Positions 32,034 to 41,616 of a stretch of 61,556 nt of DNA are shown piece by piece (position 1 is the stretch's first letter; the number at the start of each line of letters is the position of its first letter). The stretch spans positions 1 to 61,556 of the forward strand of contig CANGJJ010000014.1 in the NCBI GenBank assembly GCA_947454485.1. Direction: 5' to 3'. The position numbers and the translations under genes are program-made. The notes beneath the pieces were generated by a model. It searched no databases. It saw nothing but the letters and a program-made list of their open reading frames with translations, and had not been told where the DNA came from. This DNA comes from Beijerinckiaceae bacterium. GTDB lineage: Bacteria; Pseudomonadota; Alphaproteobacteria; Rhizobiales; Beijerinckiaceae.

Positions 32034-33209
32034 GTGATTGGAAAGACGCGGCTGACGTTCATTGCAATCGGCGCTGTCGCCCTTGCAGGCGGTATTTATT
32101 GGTCCCAGTCCAGCAGCCCCACCCCGGGTGCGCAGACGGCTGCTCCCTCCCCAGCGCAGGCGCAACGCAATGCTGCCGCAGCCCGCCCACCGGTTCCCGT
32201 CAATGTCGACACGGTCCAACGTGGCCCAATGCCAGTGCGCGTTGATGCGGTTGGCATGGCGCAGCCAGTGGCCAGTGTCGCGCTGAAGACCCGCGTAGAT
32301 GCGCAGATTGAAACCATCCATGTCGCAGACGGTGCCTATGTGCAGGCTGGCGACAAATTGGTGAAGCTCGACTCGCGCCAGATCGAGGCGCAGATCAAAC
32401 AGACCGAAGCCAATATCGCCAAAGACAATGCCACCGTTGAACAGTCAGAGCGCGATGTGCTGCGCCTGACTGATCTTCTGGGTCGTGGCTCTGGTACACA
32501 GCTCAATGTCGACAATGCGAAAACGCAGCTGGCTGCAGCGCGCGCTGTGCTGGCCGCTGATCAGGCTTTGCTCGACAACCAGAATGTTCAGCTGAGCTGG
32601 TACACGCTGAACGCCCCCATCACCGGCCGCGTTGGCACCTTCACCGCCAAGGCGGGCAATATTGTGCGCGCGGGCGACAATACTGCCACCGGCATCATTG
32701 CGACCATCGTGCAGACCTCGCCGATCTATGTGGCTTTCTCCATTCCCCAGACCTCATTGCCGCAGGTGCGCGAGGCGCTCGCGCGTGGCCATGATGAAGT
32801 GCGCGCTACCCCGCAGGGTGGCACACGCACAGCCAATGGCCGCATTTCGGTCATCGACAATTCGATCGACACCGCGACAGGCACGATCATGATCCGCGCT
32901 CTGTTTGAAAATGCGGATGATGTTCTGTGGCCCGGTCAGTTGTGCAATGTGCGCGTGACCTTGCGTGTCGACCCCGACACAATCTCGGTTCCCCGTTCAG
33001 CCACGCAATCAAGCCAGAATGGCAACTTCGTCTATGTCGTGGAAAACGGCATTGCGAAGATGCGGCCCGTCAAGGTTGGCCGTTTTCAGGATGGCCGCGA
33101 CATTATCATCGAGGGCCTTCAGGGCGGCGAGACCATTGTGAGCGATGGAGCTTTGTTGCTGATCGACGGCGCGCGGGTGGACATCCGCAAGGGTGCCCAG
33201 CAGGGTTAA
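32034..33209 (+). CDS. RND efflux periplasmic adaptor (MdtA-like)
   Basis: Membrane-fusion protein linking the inner-membrane pump to an outer-membrane channel; 391 residues from the GTG at 32034, which has GGGGAG upstream. An ATG at 31980 would add 18 residues but sits within the operator-like repeat and lacks a ribosome site. The order is N-terminal anchor helix, lipoyl half (RVDAQIETIHVADGAYVQAGDKLVKL), coiled coil (residues about 115-175), second lipoyl half (APITGRVGTFTAKAGN), then beta-barrel. Fourteen bases before the pump gene; no outer-membrane channel gene is present here. Confidence 0.92.
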   Translation: MIGKTRLTFIAIGAVALAGGIYWSQSSSPTPGAQTAAPSPAQAQRNAAAARPPVPVNVDTVQRGPMPVRVDAVGMAQPVASVALKTRVDAQIETIHVADGAYVQAGDKLVKLDSRQIEAQIKQTEANIAKDNATVEQSERDVLRLTDLLGRGSGTQLNVDNAKTQLAAARAVLAADQALLDNQNVQLSWYTLNAPITGRVGTFTAKAGNIVRAGDNTATGIIATIVQTSPIYVAFSIPQTSLPQVREALARGHDEVRATPQGGTRTANGRISVIDNSIDTATGTIMIRALFENADDVLWPGQLCNVRVTLRVDPDTISVPRSATQSSQNGNFVYVVENGIAKMRPVKVGRFQDGRDIIIEGLQGGETIVSDGALLLIDGARVDIRKGAQQG

Positions 33210-33223
33210 AGAGGATCTGACAG

Positions 33224-36200
33224 ATGTCACTGCCTGAACTTTGTATCCGCCGACCTGTCATGACGATGCTGTTGATGCTGTCGTTCATCGTCTTTGGCGT
33301 TTTTGGCTATAGCAAACTGGCTGTGTCGGCCCTGCCCCGCGTCGACTTCCCCACCATTGCGGTGACAACGGCTCTGCCAGGTGCCAATCCCGAGACGATG
33401 GCGACATCGGTTGTTGCGCCACTCGAGCGCGCCTTTGCGACGATCCCTGGCATCAATCTGATGACCTCGCGCTCGACCAACGGCAATTCCAACATCACGA
33501 TGCAGTTCGATCTGGATCGCAATATCGACGGTGCCGCCCTCGATGTGCAGTCGATGATCACCGCGACCTTGCGCCGCCTGCCGCCTGAACTTCCCGCTCC
33601 GCCAAGCTTCCGCAAGGTGAACCCGGCTGATGCGCCGGTGCTCATCCTTGTGCTGGAGTCGCCGACCCTACCGCTCTCCACCACCAATGATTATGCCGAG
33701 CAAATTTTCGCGCAGCAGATTTCGCAGATCCCCGGCGTCGCGCAGGTTGCGATCTTTGGTCAGCAAAAATATGCCGTGCGTATTGCCGCCGATCCTGATG
33801 CAGCAGCCGCGCGTGGCTTGACGCTGAATGATGTGCGCAGCGCCGTGATCGCCGCTAATTCCAACGCGCCTGTTGGTGGCCTGCGCGGTGAAAACAAAAA
33901 TCTTGTGCTGAAGGCCGATGGCCAGATGCTGCGCGCTGAGGACTTCCAAGACATCGTTGTGGCATGGCGCAATGGCGCGCCAGTGCGTCTCAACGAGATC
34001 GCCACTGTCTATGACTCGGTTGAGAATGATCAGATCGCAGCCTGGCAGGGTGCCAATCGTGGCATCGCGCTCGCGATCTATCGCCAGTCGGATGCCAATA
34101 CGGTTGCTGTTGTCGATGCTGTGCGCGAGAAGCTGCCGCTCTATCAGGCTCAGCTGCCGCCCACCATCACCGCCATGGTGCTCAATGACCGGTCGCGCTC
34201 GATCCGTGAATCTGTTTATGACGTGAAAGAGTCACTGGCGATTGCCATTGCGCTCGTCATTCTCGTCATCTTCCTCTTCTTGAAGAGCTTCGCAGCGACG
34301 CTGATCCCCTCACTCGCTTTGCCTGTGTCGATCATCGGCACCTGCGCCTTCATGTATATGTTTGGCTATTCGATCAACAATATCTCTTTGCTCGCGATTA
34401 CGCTGGCGGTGGGCTTTGTGGTCGACGATGCCATCGTCATGCTCGAAAACATCATGCGTCACATCGAAGACGGCATGAGACCTTTCGAGGCAGCGCTGAA
34501 AGGTTCGCGCGAAATCGGCTTCACGATTTTGTCGATCACCTTCTCGCTCGTCGCCGTGTTCATTCCCGTTCTGTTGATGGGTGGCATCGTGGGCCGCGTC
34601 TTCCGCGAATTTGCGGTGACGATCTCTTGCGCCATTCTTGTGTCGGGCTTCGTGTCCCTCACGCTGACGCCGATGCTCTGCGCGCGCATGCTGCATCCAC
34701 ATGACCCGACGGCCAAGCCCAATCTCTTCTGGCGCATTGTCGATGGTGCGATTGACGGCACGATTGAGGCCTATCGCCGCTCGCTCGATGTGGTGCTGAA
34801 CTGGCGCCTGACCATGCTGGGCGTCACCTTCCTCACCTTCGCTTTGACGGTGTGGATGTTCGCCTGGATCCCGAAGGGCTTCTTCCCGGTCGAAGACACT
34901 GGCTTCATCTCGGGCTCAACGGAAGCTGCCTCCGACATTGCCTTCCCGGCCATGGCTGAACGCCAAAAACAGATTGTGTCTTTGCTGCTGCAAGATCCGG
35001 CGGTGGATTATGTCACCTCTTCGGTGGGTATTGGCGGCACCAATCAGGGCTCTGTCTTCGTCGCTTTGAAGCCGAAGAAAGAGCGCGACAAGATTGACCA
35101 GATCATCAACCGTCTGCGCCGCACAGCCACCTCTGTTCCCGGCATCAATGCCGTGTTCCAGCCGGTGCAAAATCTCAATCTGAATGGTGGCCGCGCCTCG
35201 CGGGCGCCTTACCAATATTCGCTGCAATCCAGCCATCCCCAGTCGCTCTATGATCTGGCGCCGCAGATGCTGCAGAAGATGCAGGCCCTGCCCTTGCTGC
35301 GTGACGTAACGAGTGATCTCAAGATCACCAATCCCGAATTGCGCATCGAGATCGACAAGGAGAAGGCAGCGGCCTTCGGCCTGACCGCCGAACAGATCCG
35401 CACGGCGCTCTACAATGCCTATGGCAGCCGTCAGATCTCGACCATCTTCACACAGGCTGCCGACTATCAGGTGATCTTGCAGACATCCCGCACCTTGCAG
35501 GATGATCCTTCCGCCCTGTCGCGCGTCTTTATTCGTGCGGGCTCAGGGTCTGGTGGCGCTGCAACCACGCCGCAAGGACCGCAGATGGCGGGCAGCGGCG
35601 GCGCACAGTCGAGCGCGACAGGTGGCGGCGGCATTTCCAATGCGCCGATCATTCCGCTTGAACAGGTAGCGACGCTGCGTCGCTCGGTCGGCCCGCTCTG
35701 GGTCAATCGCCAATCTCAGCAGCCCTCTGTCACGCTCTCCTTCAATACGGCACCGGGTGTGTCAATTGGTGAGGCGGTGGAGGCCATCCGCCGCATCGAG
35801 GCGGAGCTGAAGATGCCGCCCACCATTGGCACCAATTTCACGGGTTCAGCTGCGCTCTTCCAGGATGCGCAGAAGGGTCAGGTGCCGCTCATCCTCGCCG
35901 CGCTCTTGACGATCTATATCGTGCTTGGCGTTTTGTATGAGAGCTATATCCATCCGCTGACCATTCTGTCGGGCCTGCCCTCTGCGGGTCTGGGCGCGTT
36001 GATCTGTCTGTGGATGTTCGGCATGGATCTGTCGGTCATCGCGATCATCGGCATTCTGCTCCTGATCGGCATCGTGAAGAAAAACGCGATTATGATGATC
36101 GACTTTGCCATTGAGAGGCGACGCGATGGCGTGGAGGCTCTGCCCGCCATTCGCGAGGCGGCCATCATCCGTTTCCGCCCCATCATCATGACGACACTGG

Positions 36201-36436
36201 CGGCCATTTTCGGCGCCATTCCGATTGCTGTGGGTGCCGGTGCGGGCGCTGAGCTTCGTCAGCCTCTGGGCATTGCGATTGTGGGCGGCTTGCTCGTCTC
36301 GCAATTGCTGACGCTCTACATCACGCCGGTCGTTTATTACTATCTCGACAAGGTCGACACTTATCTGTCAGGCCGTAGCAAAAAGCATATGGATGAGATG
36401 ATGGCGCCCGCGCCTGTCGCAAATCCGGCTGAGTAA
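33224..36436 (+). CDS. RND multidrug efflux permease (MdtB-like)
   Basis: Proton-driven inner-membrane pump of the HAE1 family, 1070 residues, twelve helices with two large periplasmic loops. The proton-relay aspartates D401-D402 (GFVVDDAIVM) in helix 4 and the lysines K952-K953 (GIVKKNAIMM) in helix 10 are intact. A Gly/Ser/Ala-rich insertion lies at about residues 768-808 (nt 35540-35650), unusual in reference pumps. GAGGATCTGACAG provides the ribosome site. It ends the operon, and a hairpin follows. Confidence 0.95.
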   Translation: MSLPELCIRRPVMTMLLMLSFIVFGVFGYSKLAVSALPRVDFPTIAVTTALPGANPETMATSVVAPLERAFATIPGINLMTSRSTNGNSNITMQFDLDRNIDGAALDVQSMITATLRRLPPELPAPPSFRKVNPADAPVLILVLESPTLPLSTTNDYAEQIFAQQISQIPGVAQVAIFGQQKYAVRIAADPDAAAARGLTLNDVRSAVIAANSNAPVGGLRGENKNLVLKADGQMLRAEDFQDIVVAWRNGAPVRLNEIATVYDSVENDQIAAWQGANRGIALAIYRQSDANTVAVVDAVREKLPLYQAQLPPTITAMVLNDRSRSIRESVYDVKESLAIAIALVILVIFLFLKSFAATLIPSLALPVSIIGTCAFMYMFGYSINNISLLAITLAVGFVVDDAIVMLENIMRHIEDGMRPFEAALKGSREIGFTILSITFSLVAVFIPVLLMGGIVGRVFREFAVTISCAILVSGFVSLTLTPMLCARMLHPHDPTAKPNLFWRIVDGAIDGTIEAYRRSLDVVLNWRLTMLGVTFLTFALTVWMFAWIPKGFFPVEDTGFISGSTEAASDIAFPAMAERQKQIVSLLLQDPAVDYVTSSVGIGGTNQGSVFVALKPKKERDKIDQIINRLRRTATSVPGINAVFQPVQNLNLNGGRASRAPYQYSLQSSHPQSLYDLAPQMLQKMQALPLLRDVTSDLKITNPELRIEIDKEKAAAFGLTAEQIRTALYNAYGSRQISTIFTQAADYQVILQTSRTLQDDPSALSRVFIRAGSGSGGAATTPQGPQMAGSGGAQSSATGGGGISNAPIIPLEQVATLRRSVGPLWVNRQSQQPSVTLSFNTAPGVSIGEAVEAIRRIEAELKMPPTIGTNFTGSAALFQDAQKGQVPLILAALLTIYIVLGVLYESYIHPLTILSGLPSAGLGALICLWMFGMDLSVIAIIGILLLIGIVKKNAIMMIDFAIERRRDGVEALPAIREAAIIRFRPIIMTTLAAIFGAIPIAVGAGAGAELRQPLGIAIVGGLLVSQLLTLYITPVVYYYLDKVDTYLSGRSKKHMDEMMAPAPVANPAE

Positions 36437-36457
36437 AACACAGCCGATCAAAGATTG

Positions 36458-36482
36458 AGGCCGGAGCCATGCTCCGGCCTTT
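36458..36482 (+). terminator. Hairpin terminator after the RND operon
   Basis: AGGCCGGAGC (36458-36467) and GCTCCGGCCT (36471-36480) form a perfect 10-bp stem with a 3-base loop. Only TTTA follows, with a further TTTT at 36487, so termination may be partial. The convergent gene ends seven bases later. Confidence 0.7.
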
Positions 36483-36488
36483 ATCATT

Positions 36489-36896
36489 TTAAGCCGGCGT
36501 CACGGATGAGACGCGATAGGTCAGCATGTCCCCATCCTCATCGCGGATCGACACATATTCGCCGACGACGAAAGGATGGGCGCCGAAGCGATAGCCCGCC
36601 TCTTCATCGCCCACACGTTTCGGATCATAGTCGAAGACCCAAGTGGCACCGCCCGCGCCGCCTGCACGATGGGTGAGCACACCGCGCTCCACGATCTGCC
36701 CATGTTCCAGCCGATGGGCAAAGCACAGCGCCCGCTCAGCCTTCCAGCCTTCAAGGCTGATATGGCCGTCTTCGTTCAAAGGGGCGACGAAATCATAACC
36801 ATGGGTCACATCCCCATTGGGATGCGAGCGGCTGCGGGCCTGTTCCAGGCGAACCCGCATGAGCCTGTAATGCTCTGTTTGTGCTTTGTTTTCCAT
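36489..36896 (-). CDS. Conserved hypothetical protein, 135 residues
   Basis: Soluble protein without signal peptide or membrane helix that I cannot assign to a named family. It contains strand-rich segments such as HGYDFVAPLNEDGHISLEGW, TWVFDYDPKRVGDEEAGYRFG and the terminal FVVGEYVSIRDEDGDMLTYRVSSV, suggesting a small beta-fold. AGGAGAACGG precedes the ATG. A symmetric element (TGTC repeats) lies 18 bases upstream, so it may be individually regulated. Convergent with the RND operon and divergent from asmA. Confidence 0.72.
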   Translation of the reverse strand: MENKAQTEHYRLMRVRLEQARSRSHPNGDVTHGYDFVAPLNEDGHISLEGWKAERALCFAHRLEHGQIVERGVLTHRAGGAGGATWVFDYDPKRVGDEEAGYRFGAHPFVVGEYVSIRDEDGDMLTYRVSSVTPA

Positions 36897-36913
36897 TCCG
36901 TTCTCCTACCTCT

Positions 36914-36937
36914 TGTCCTGTCTAGAAAGACAAGACA
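36914..36937. promoter_or_regulatory. Repeat-containing dyad upstream of 135-residue gene
   Basis: TGTC-C-TGTC (36914-36922), six bases TAGAAA, then GACA-A-GACA (36929-36937) form a 24-base dyad built from four copies of the TGTC half-site. It lies just upstream of the minus-strand ATG at 36896, so a bound protein would block or activate this gene. Confidence 0.45.
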
Positions 36938-37072
36938 GGGGCGGCCATGACCTGCATCAAGGGGCAGTGTCTTCCTTGAGACGCCGGCCCATCACGCCAA
37001 AGCCTGTTTCACCTCCCACACCTTGCGCTATAAGGTCGCTCACCTGCGGTTCACCCGCCCAAAAGCTGGCTC

Positions 37073-38908
37073 ATGGCGCACAAACTGAAATGGCTTGCCG
37101 CTGCGGCGGGGCTGCTGATCCTCTTCATTGCGCTTGCCCCCTGGACCATCTCAGGGGCGGCGATGCGCATGCAATTGTCAGAGCAGGTCACGCAAATGAC
37201 CGGACTGACAGCTGAGCCTGCAGGCCGCGCCACATTCGCGCTACTGCCACGCCCACGCATCAAGATCGAAGATGTCACCATCCGCGATGGTGATGAACGC
37301 TTGCTCATCAAATCAGCTTTCCTGCGCGGCAATCTGCGTCTCTTGCCGATGCTCGCGGGGCGCATGGAGGTCTCCTCTATCGCGCTCGCCTCTACCCGCA
37401 TCGAGCTTGATCTCGACGACAAGCCGCGCACCAACACGCTCGCGCGCGCTGAGCGCGATGCATCCCAGCGACTCGCCGCCCAAAGGCTCGCCAGCCTGTC
37501 GCTGAGTGATGGCACATTGCATCTGCGTCGTGGCAGCGAAGATATCGCAACCCTCACGCAGATTGAGGCGGCACTTGAATGGAGCGGTCTGTCGAGCCCG
37601 GCGGGTTTGCGCGCGCGCTTCATTCATGCCGGTGAGAAGGTTGATGTCAGCGCATGGCTCGGTCAGCCCAACAAGGTTATACGCGGCGAGGCCTCGCCTA
37701 TCTCCTTGCGTATTGAGGCTGACGCCCTGCGGCTCAATGCCGATGGAATTGTCACGGGTGGCTCAGCCGCCAATTATGATGGCAAACTATCGCTCAGCAC
37801 AGATTCGATGCGCCGCTTGCTCGAACGCAATGGTCTTGAGCTGCCACTCCCCTCTGACGGTGCCTTGACGCTGAGTGCTGATGCGCAGGCAACCTCGCGC
37901 GCATTGCAGCTCTCTGATTTGCAGTTCAAGCTCGATGGCTCAAATTACGAAGGCGCGCTGATCCTCTCAGGCCATCAGGGTCGTTTGGCGGTCATGGGCA
38001 CATTGGCAACGCGGCTTCTCGACCTGAACGCGCTGCTGGACGATGTGGATTTTGCAGCCGAAGCAGATGGGCGCTGGAGCGCTGCGCGTCTGCCGCGCCG
38101 CAATTTTACCCGCGCCGATATTGATCTGCGCATCTCTGCCAATCGCGTGCAAATTGGCCGCGTCAAATTGCAGGACACGGGCCTGTCTATTCAAGCCGCC
38201 AATGGCAAAGCGGAAGTGACGATTGCCGAGACGCGCGGCTATGGCGGCGCGATGAAAGCGCGGTTGAGCGCAGCGCGTAGCGAGGCGGGCTATGATCTGC
38301 GCGCCAGTGCTGCCTTTGCCAATCTCGACAGCGCCGCCTTTTTCAACGAGGCTCTGCGCAGCCAGCGGATCTCTGGCACGGCGAGCGGCGACATCGCTCT
38401 TGCGGCAGAAGGCGCCAGCCTGGCACAGATTACCCGCAGCTTGCGCGGGACTGCGCAATTCCAACTCAGCAATGGCGATGTGAATGGGCTTGATCTTGAA
38501 CAAGCACTGCGGCGCTTGGAAAAGCGCCCTCTCTCGATCGCCTCCGAAGTGCGCACCGGACGCACCTCCATCAGCAGCGCGCGCGTCGAATTTGAAATCG
38601 TTGATGGTCTTGCCACGATCCGCAATTTTGCCGCCAAAGCACCCGGCATTGAGTTTGATGTTGCCGGCTCCGTATCCATTGCCCGGCGTTTGCTCGATCT
38701 GAGCATCCGCGCCTCACAGGCGGGACGTGAGAGCGCAGAGCAGGCCCCGCAACTCTCTCTCGGCCTCAAAGGCAATTGGGATGATCCGGGGCTGGTGATT
38801 GATGCGCGCAGCCTCATTCGCCGCTCACAAGCCGCTGCGCCTTTGTTGCGTGCGCCCGCCAAAACGGGCGAGAAGATTAGCGAGCCGCCGTCTTCCGCCG
38901 CTCAATAA
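37073..38908 (+). CDS. AsmA family protein
   Basis: Inner-membrane-anchored periplasmic protein of 611 residues in the AsmA/TamB-like group, thought to carry phospholipids towards the outer membrane. An N-terminal anchor (residues 5-23) is followed by RIKIEDVTIRDGD and LRLLPMLAGRMEVSSIAL, the typical AsmA N-terminal pattern of beta strands. The C-terminal AsmA_2 region has ISGTASGDIALAAEGASL and LQLSNGDVNGLDLEQALRRL-type strands. The last 32 bases overlap the convergent permease gene. Confidence 0.9.
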   Translation: MAHKLKWLAAAAGLLILFIALAPWTISGAAMRMQLSEQVTQMTGLTAEPAGRATFALLPRPRIKIEDVTIRDGDERLLIKSAFLRGNLRLLPMLAGRMEVSSIALASTRIELDLDDKPRTNTLARAERDASQRLAAQRLASLSLSDGTLHLRRGSEDIATLTQIEAALEWSGLSSPAGLRARFIHAGEKVDVSAWLGQPNKVIRGEASPISLRIEADALRLNADGIVTGGSAANYDGKLSLSTDSMRRLLERNGLELPLPSDGALTLSADAQATSRALQLSDLQFKLDGSNYEGALILSGHQGRLAVMGTLATRLLDLNALLDDVDFAAEADGRWSAARLPRRNFTRADIDLRISANRVQIGRVKLQDTGLSIQAANGKAEVTIAETRGYGGAMKARLSAARSEAGYDLRASAAFANLDSAAFFNEALRSQRISGTASGDIALAAEGASLAQITRSLRGTAQFQLSNGDVNGLDLEQALRRLEKRPLSIASEVRTGRTSISSARVEFEIVDGLATIRNFAAKAPGIEFDVAGSVSIARRLLDLSIRASQAGRESAEQAPQLSLGLKGNWDDPGLVIDARSLIRRSQAAAPLLRAPAKTGEKISEPPSSAAQ

Positions 38909-39662
38909 ACCAGGCCGCCAGCAAGACAATGGCAACACCGCCCATCATCAAAGTGGAGATCGCATTGATCTGCGGCGTTACGCCAAGGCGCATCTGGCTA
39001 TAGATGCGCATGGGCAAAGTCGTAGATCCCGGCCCCGAGGTGAAACTCGCCAGCACAAAATCATCGAGCGAGAGCGTGAAGGCCAAAGCATAGCCCGCAC
39101 AGATCGAGGGCAAGGCCAATGGCAGAGTGACGCTGAAAAGCGTGCGCAGTGGCGAGGCGCCCAAATCCATGGCTGCCTCTTCCAGCGAGCGATCAAGACC
39201 CTGCAGACGCGCATGAACGAGCACTGTGACAAAGCACATGCCCAAAGTCGCATGGGCGATGACAATGGTCCAAAAGCCACGCGGTACATCGAGCGCCACG
39301 AATAACAACAACAACGAGAGGCCAGTGATGACTTCGGGCATCACAAGCGGCGCGAAAATCATCGACGAAAATGCGAGCCGCCCAGTAAAACGCTTCCGGC
39401 GCGCAAGCGAGACGGCCGCAGCCGTTCCGAGCACAGTTGCCAGAAGCGCGGAGGACAGCGCGACGTGCAAGCTCATGACTACGCTATCCAGCAATTGTTC
39501 ATTGGCAAGAAGCTCGCCATACCAGCGCGTAGAGAAGCCGCCCCAGACTGTCACAAGCCGTGACTCATTGAAGCTGTAGAGAATGACGAGCGCAATCGGC
39601 ACATATAAAAATGCAAAGCCGAATAAGAGCCCGCTGAGGCGCAGAACCGAGCCCATCCTCAT
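38877..39662 (-). CDS. Polyamine-type ABC transporter permease (PotC/PotI-like)
   Basis: Inner-membrane permease of 261 residues with six helices and the EAA loop EEAAMDLGASPLRTLFSVTLP that binds the ATPase. Similar to PotC/PotI of spermidine/putrescine importers. It starts four bases inside the previous permease gene and is the last of a minus-strand unit with the PotB-like permease and PotA-like ATPase. No binding protein is encoded in the unit, so the substrate (putrescine, spermidine or another cation) is not certain. Confidence 0.9.
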   Translation of the reverse strand: MRMGSVLRLSGLLFGFAFLYVPIALVILYSFNESRLVTVWGGFSTRWYGELLANEQLLDSVVMSLHVALSSALLATVLGTAAAVSLARRKRFTGRLAFSSMIFAPLVMPEVITGLSLLLLFVALDVPRGFWTIVIAHATLGMCFVTVLVHARLQGLDRSLEEAAMDLGASPLRTLFSVTLPLALPSICAGYALAFTLSLDDFVLASFTSGPGSTTLPMRIYSQMRLGVTPQINAISTLMMGGVAIVLLAAWFIERRKTAAR

Positions 39663-40561
39663 GAGCGCACCTGCGCCATTTGCGCACGCTCATAAAGCGC
39701 CATGGGCAGAACCAGCAAGATGAGAAGAACCACAGCGACAGAAGAGGCCATAGGCCAATCGCGATTGTCGAAAAACTCAACCCAGAGGCTCTTGCCAATC
39801 ATCAAAGTCTGCGATCCACCGAGCAAATCGGGAATAACAAATTCACCAATGGCCGGGATGAAAACCAAAAGACAGCCCGCCACAATCCCCGCGCGCGAGA
39901 GCGGCACAGTGATGCGCCAGAAGATCGACCATGGCGAGGCACCAAGATCAGCCGCCGCTTCCCGCAAAGCTACGGGCTGGCGCTCAATGGAGCTATAGAG
40001 CGGCAAGACCATGAAGGGCAAATAGGCATAAGTGATGCCGATGAGAACAGCCGTGTCACTCGCCATGATCTGCAATGGTTCTGAGATGATGCCGACTGTC
40101 ATCAATGCCCAATTCAGCAAGCCCTCATCTTTTAAAATCGCAATCCATGCATAGACGCGGATGAGAAAGCTTGTCCAAAAAGGCGCAACAGCCAAAAGCA
40201 GCAAAGATGCACGCCAGCCCACAGGGGCGCGCGCAATCGCATAGGCGAGTGGATAGCCGATGAGCAGCGTCAGACATGTGGCGAGTGCAGCCAAGCGCAG
40301 CGATGAGGCATAGGCTGCCAGATAGAGACCGTCTTCAATCAGCAAGTCATAAGAGGTCAATGACAGGCCTGCGAGCTTGCTCAGCAGCCCATCCCATCCA
40401 TCAACCATAGTGAGAACTGGCTCATAGGGCGGTTGCGAGAGCGCGGCTTGCGAGAGCGAGATTTTGACGACGATGAGAAATGGCACCAAGAAGAACAGGA
40501 CGAGCCATGCAAAGGGCAGCCAGAAAATGAGCCGCTCAGAGATGGGGCGCGTCTGGCTCAT
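39659..40561 (-). CDS. Polyamine-type ABC transporter permease (PotB/PotH-like)
   Basis: Permease of 300 residues with an N-terminal helix (LPFAWLVLFFLVPFLIVVKISL), a periplasmic loop and the transport domain carrying the EAA loop REAAADLGASPWSIFWRITVPLS. Similar to PotB/PotH. It overlaps the ATPase gene by four bases and the second permease by four bases, so the unit is translated as a tightly coupled set. Confidence 0.9.
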   Translation of the reverse strand: MSQTRPISERLIFWLPFAWLVLFFLVPFLIVVKISLSQAALSQPPYEPVLTMVDGWDGLLSKLAGLSLTSYDLLIEDGLYLAAYASSLRLAALATCLTLLIGYPLAYAIARAPVGWRASLLLLAVAPFWTSFLIRVYAWIAILKDEGLLNWALMTVGIISEPLQIMASDTAVLIGITYAYLPFMVLPLYSSIERQPVALREAAADLGASPWSIFWRITVPLSRAGIVAGCLLVFIPAIGEFVIPDLLGGSQTLMIGKSLWVEFFDNRDWPMASSVAVVLLILLVLPMALYERAQMAQVRS

Positions 40562-41616
40562 GATGGGAGCACTCGCGCAAATTGCGGCGCAAAGCTCACC
40601 ATGACCTGCGACCCGCGCTGCAGCATCGCTTGCGCCTGCACGCCAAAGCTCGCGACGCGCACAATGCCACCGCCCAAAAGCTCAACGCGGATCATCTGCA
40701 TATCACCGCGATAGGCGCAGTCGAGCACGAGGCCCGGAAGGCCCGCGCCGCCAAGCTGCATATGTTCGGGCCGCACCATAACGACGACCTTGGCTCCATT
40801 GACGCTGGCCCCGCGCGCCGTGACACGCGCGCCTTTGGCAAGCTCGACGCTACAAAGCCCCTGCCCCGTCTCAACCACTGTGCCTTCGAGCTGGTTGGCG
40901 TCTCCGATAAAGCCCGCCACAAAGCGCGTGGCGGGTTCTTCATAGATCATGAGCGGCGTGCCGATTTGCTCGATACGCCCTGAACGCATCACGGCGATGC
41001 GCTGCGCCATGACCATGGCTTCATCCTGATCATGGGTGACGACCAAAAAGGCGGTACCTAATTCGCGCTGCACGCGCATCAATTCAAACTGCGTCTCTTC
41101 ACGTAATTTTTTATCCAGCGCAGCAAGCGGCTCATCAAGCAATACAAGACGCGGATTTCGGGCCAATGCGCGGGCCAAAGCCACACGCTGGCGCTGGCCG
41201 CCCGACAATTGATCAGGTTTGCGCGCCTCAAAACCCTTCAGCTGCACAAGATCGAGCAGATCGGCCACGCGCGCTTTGATCTTCGGCTTTGGCATGCGCG
41301 CTTGCACCAGACCGAAAGCGATATTGCTGGCCACATCCATATGCGGAAAGAGCGCATAGGATTGGAACATCATATTGACGGGACGCAAATGCGGCGGCAC
41401 GCCTGCCATATCCTCACCATCAATGAGGATGCGGCCCTCATCGGGGGTCTCAAAACCTGCAATGAGACGCATCAACGTTGTTTTGCCACAACCCGAGGGG
41501 CCGAGCAGCGCAAAGAAAGCGCCAGCGTCAATCTCAAGCGAGACAGTATCCACCGCCACCACAGCGCCATAGCGCTTGGTCACGCTATCGAGTGTGATGA
41601 GTGGTGGTTTGTTCAT
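40558..41616 (-). CDS. Polyamine-type ABC transporter ATPase (PotA/PotG-like)
   Basis: ATPase of 352 residues: Walker A GPSGCGKT at residues 39-46, signature LSGGQRQR, Walker [13 protein letters not shown] and a C-terminal TOBE regulatory domain (about 240-350) as in PotA. It overlaps folD by four bases at its start and the first permease by four at its end, so folD is transcriptionally linked to this importer. Confidence 0.92.
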   Translation of the reverse strand: MNKPPLITLDSVTKRYGAVVAVDTVSLEIDAGAFFALLGPSGCGKTTLMRLIAGFETPDEGRILIDGEDMAGVPPHLRPVNMMFQSYALFPHMDVASNIAFGLVQARMPKPKIKARVADLLDLVQLKGFEARKPDQLSGGQRQRVALARALARNPRLVLLDEPLAALDKKLREETQFELMRVQRELGTAFLVVTHDQDEAMVMAQRIAVMRSGRIEQIGTPLMIYEEPATRFVAGFIGDANQLEGTVVETGQGLCSVELAKGARVTARGASVNGAKVVVMVRPEHMQLGGAGLPGLVLDCAYRGDMQMIRVELLGGGIVRVASFGVQAQAMLQRGSQVMVSFAPQFARVLPS

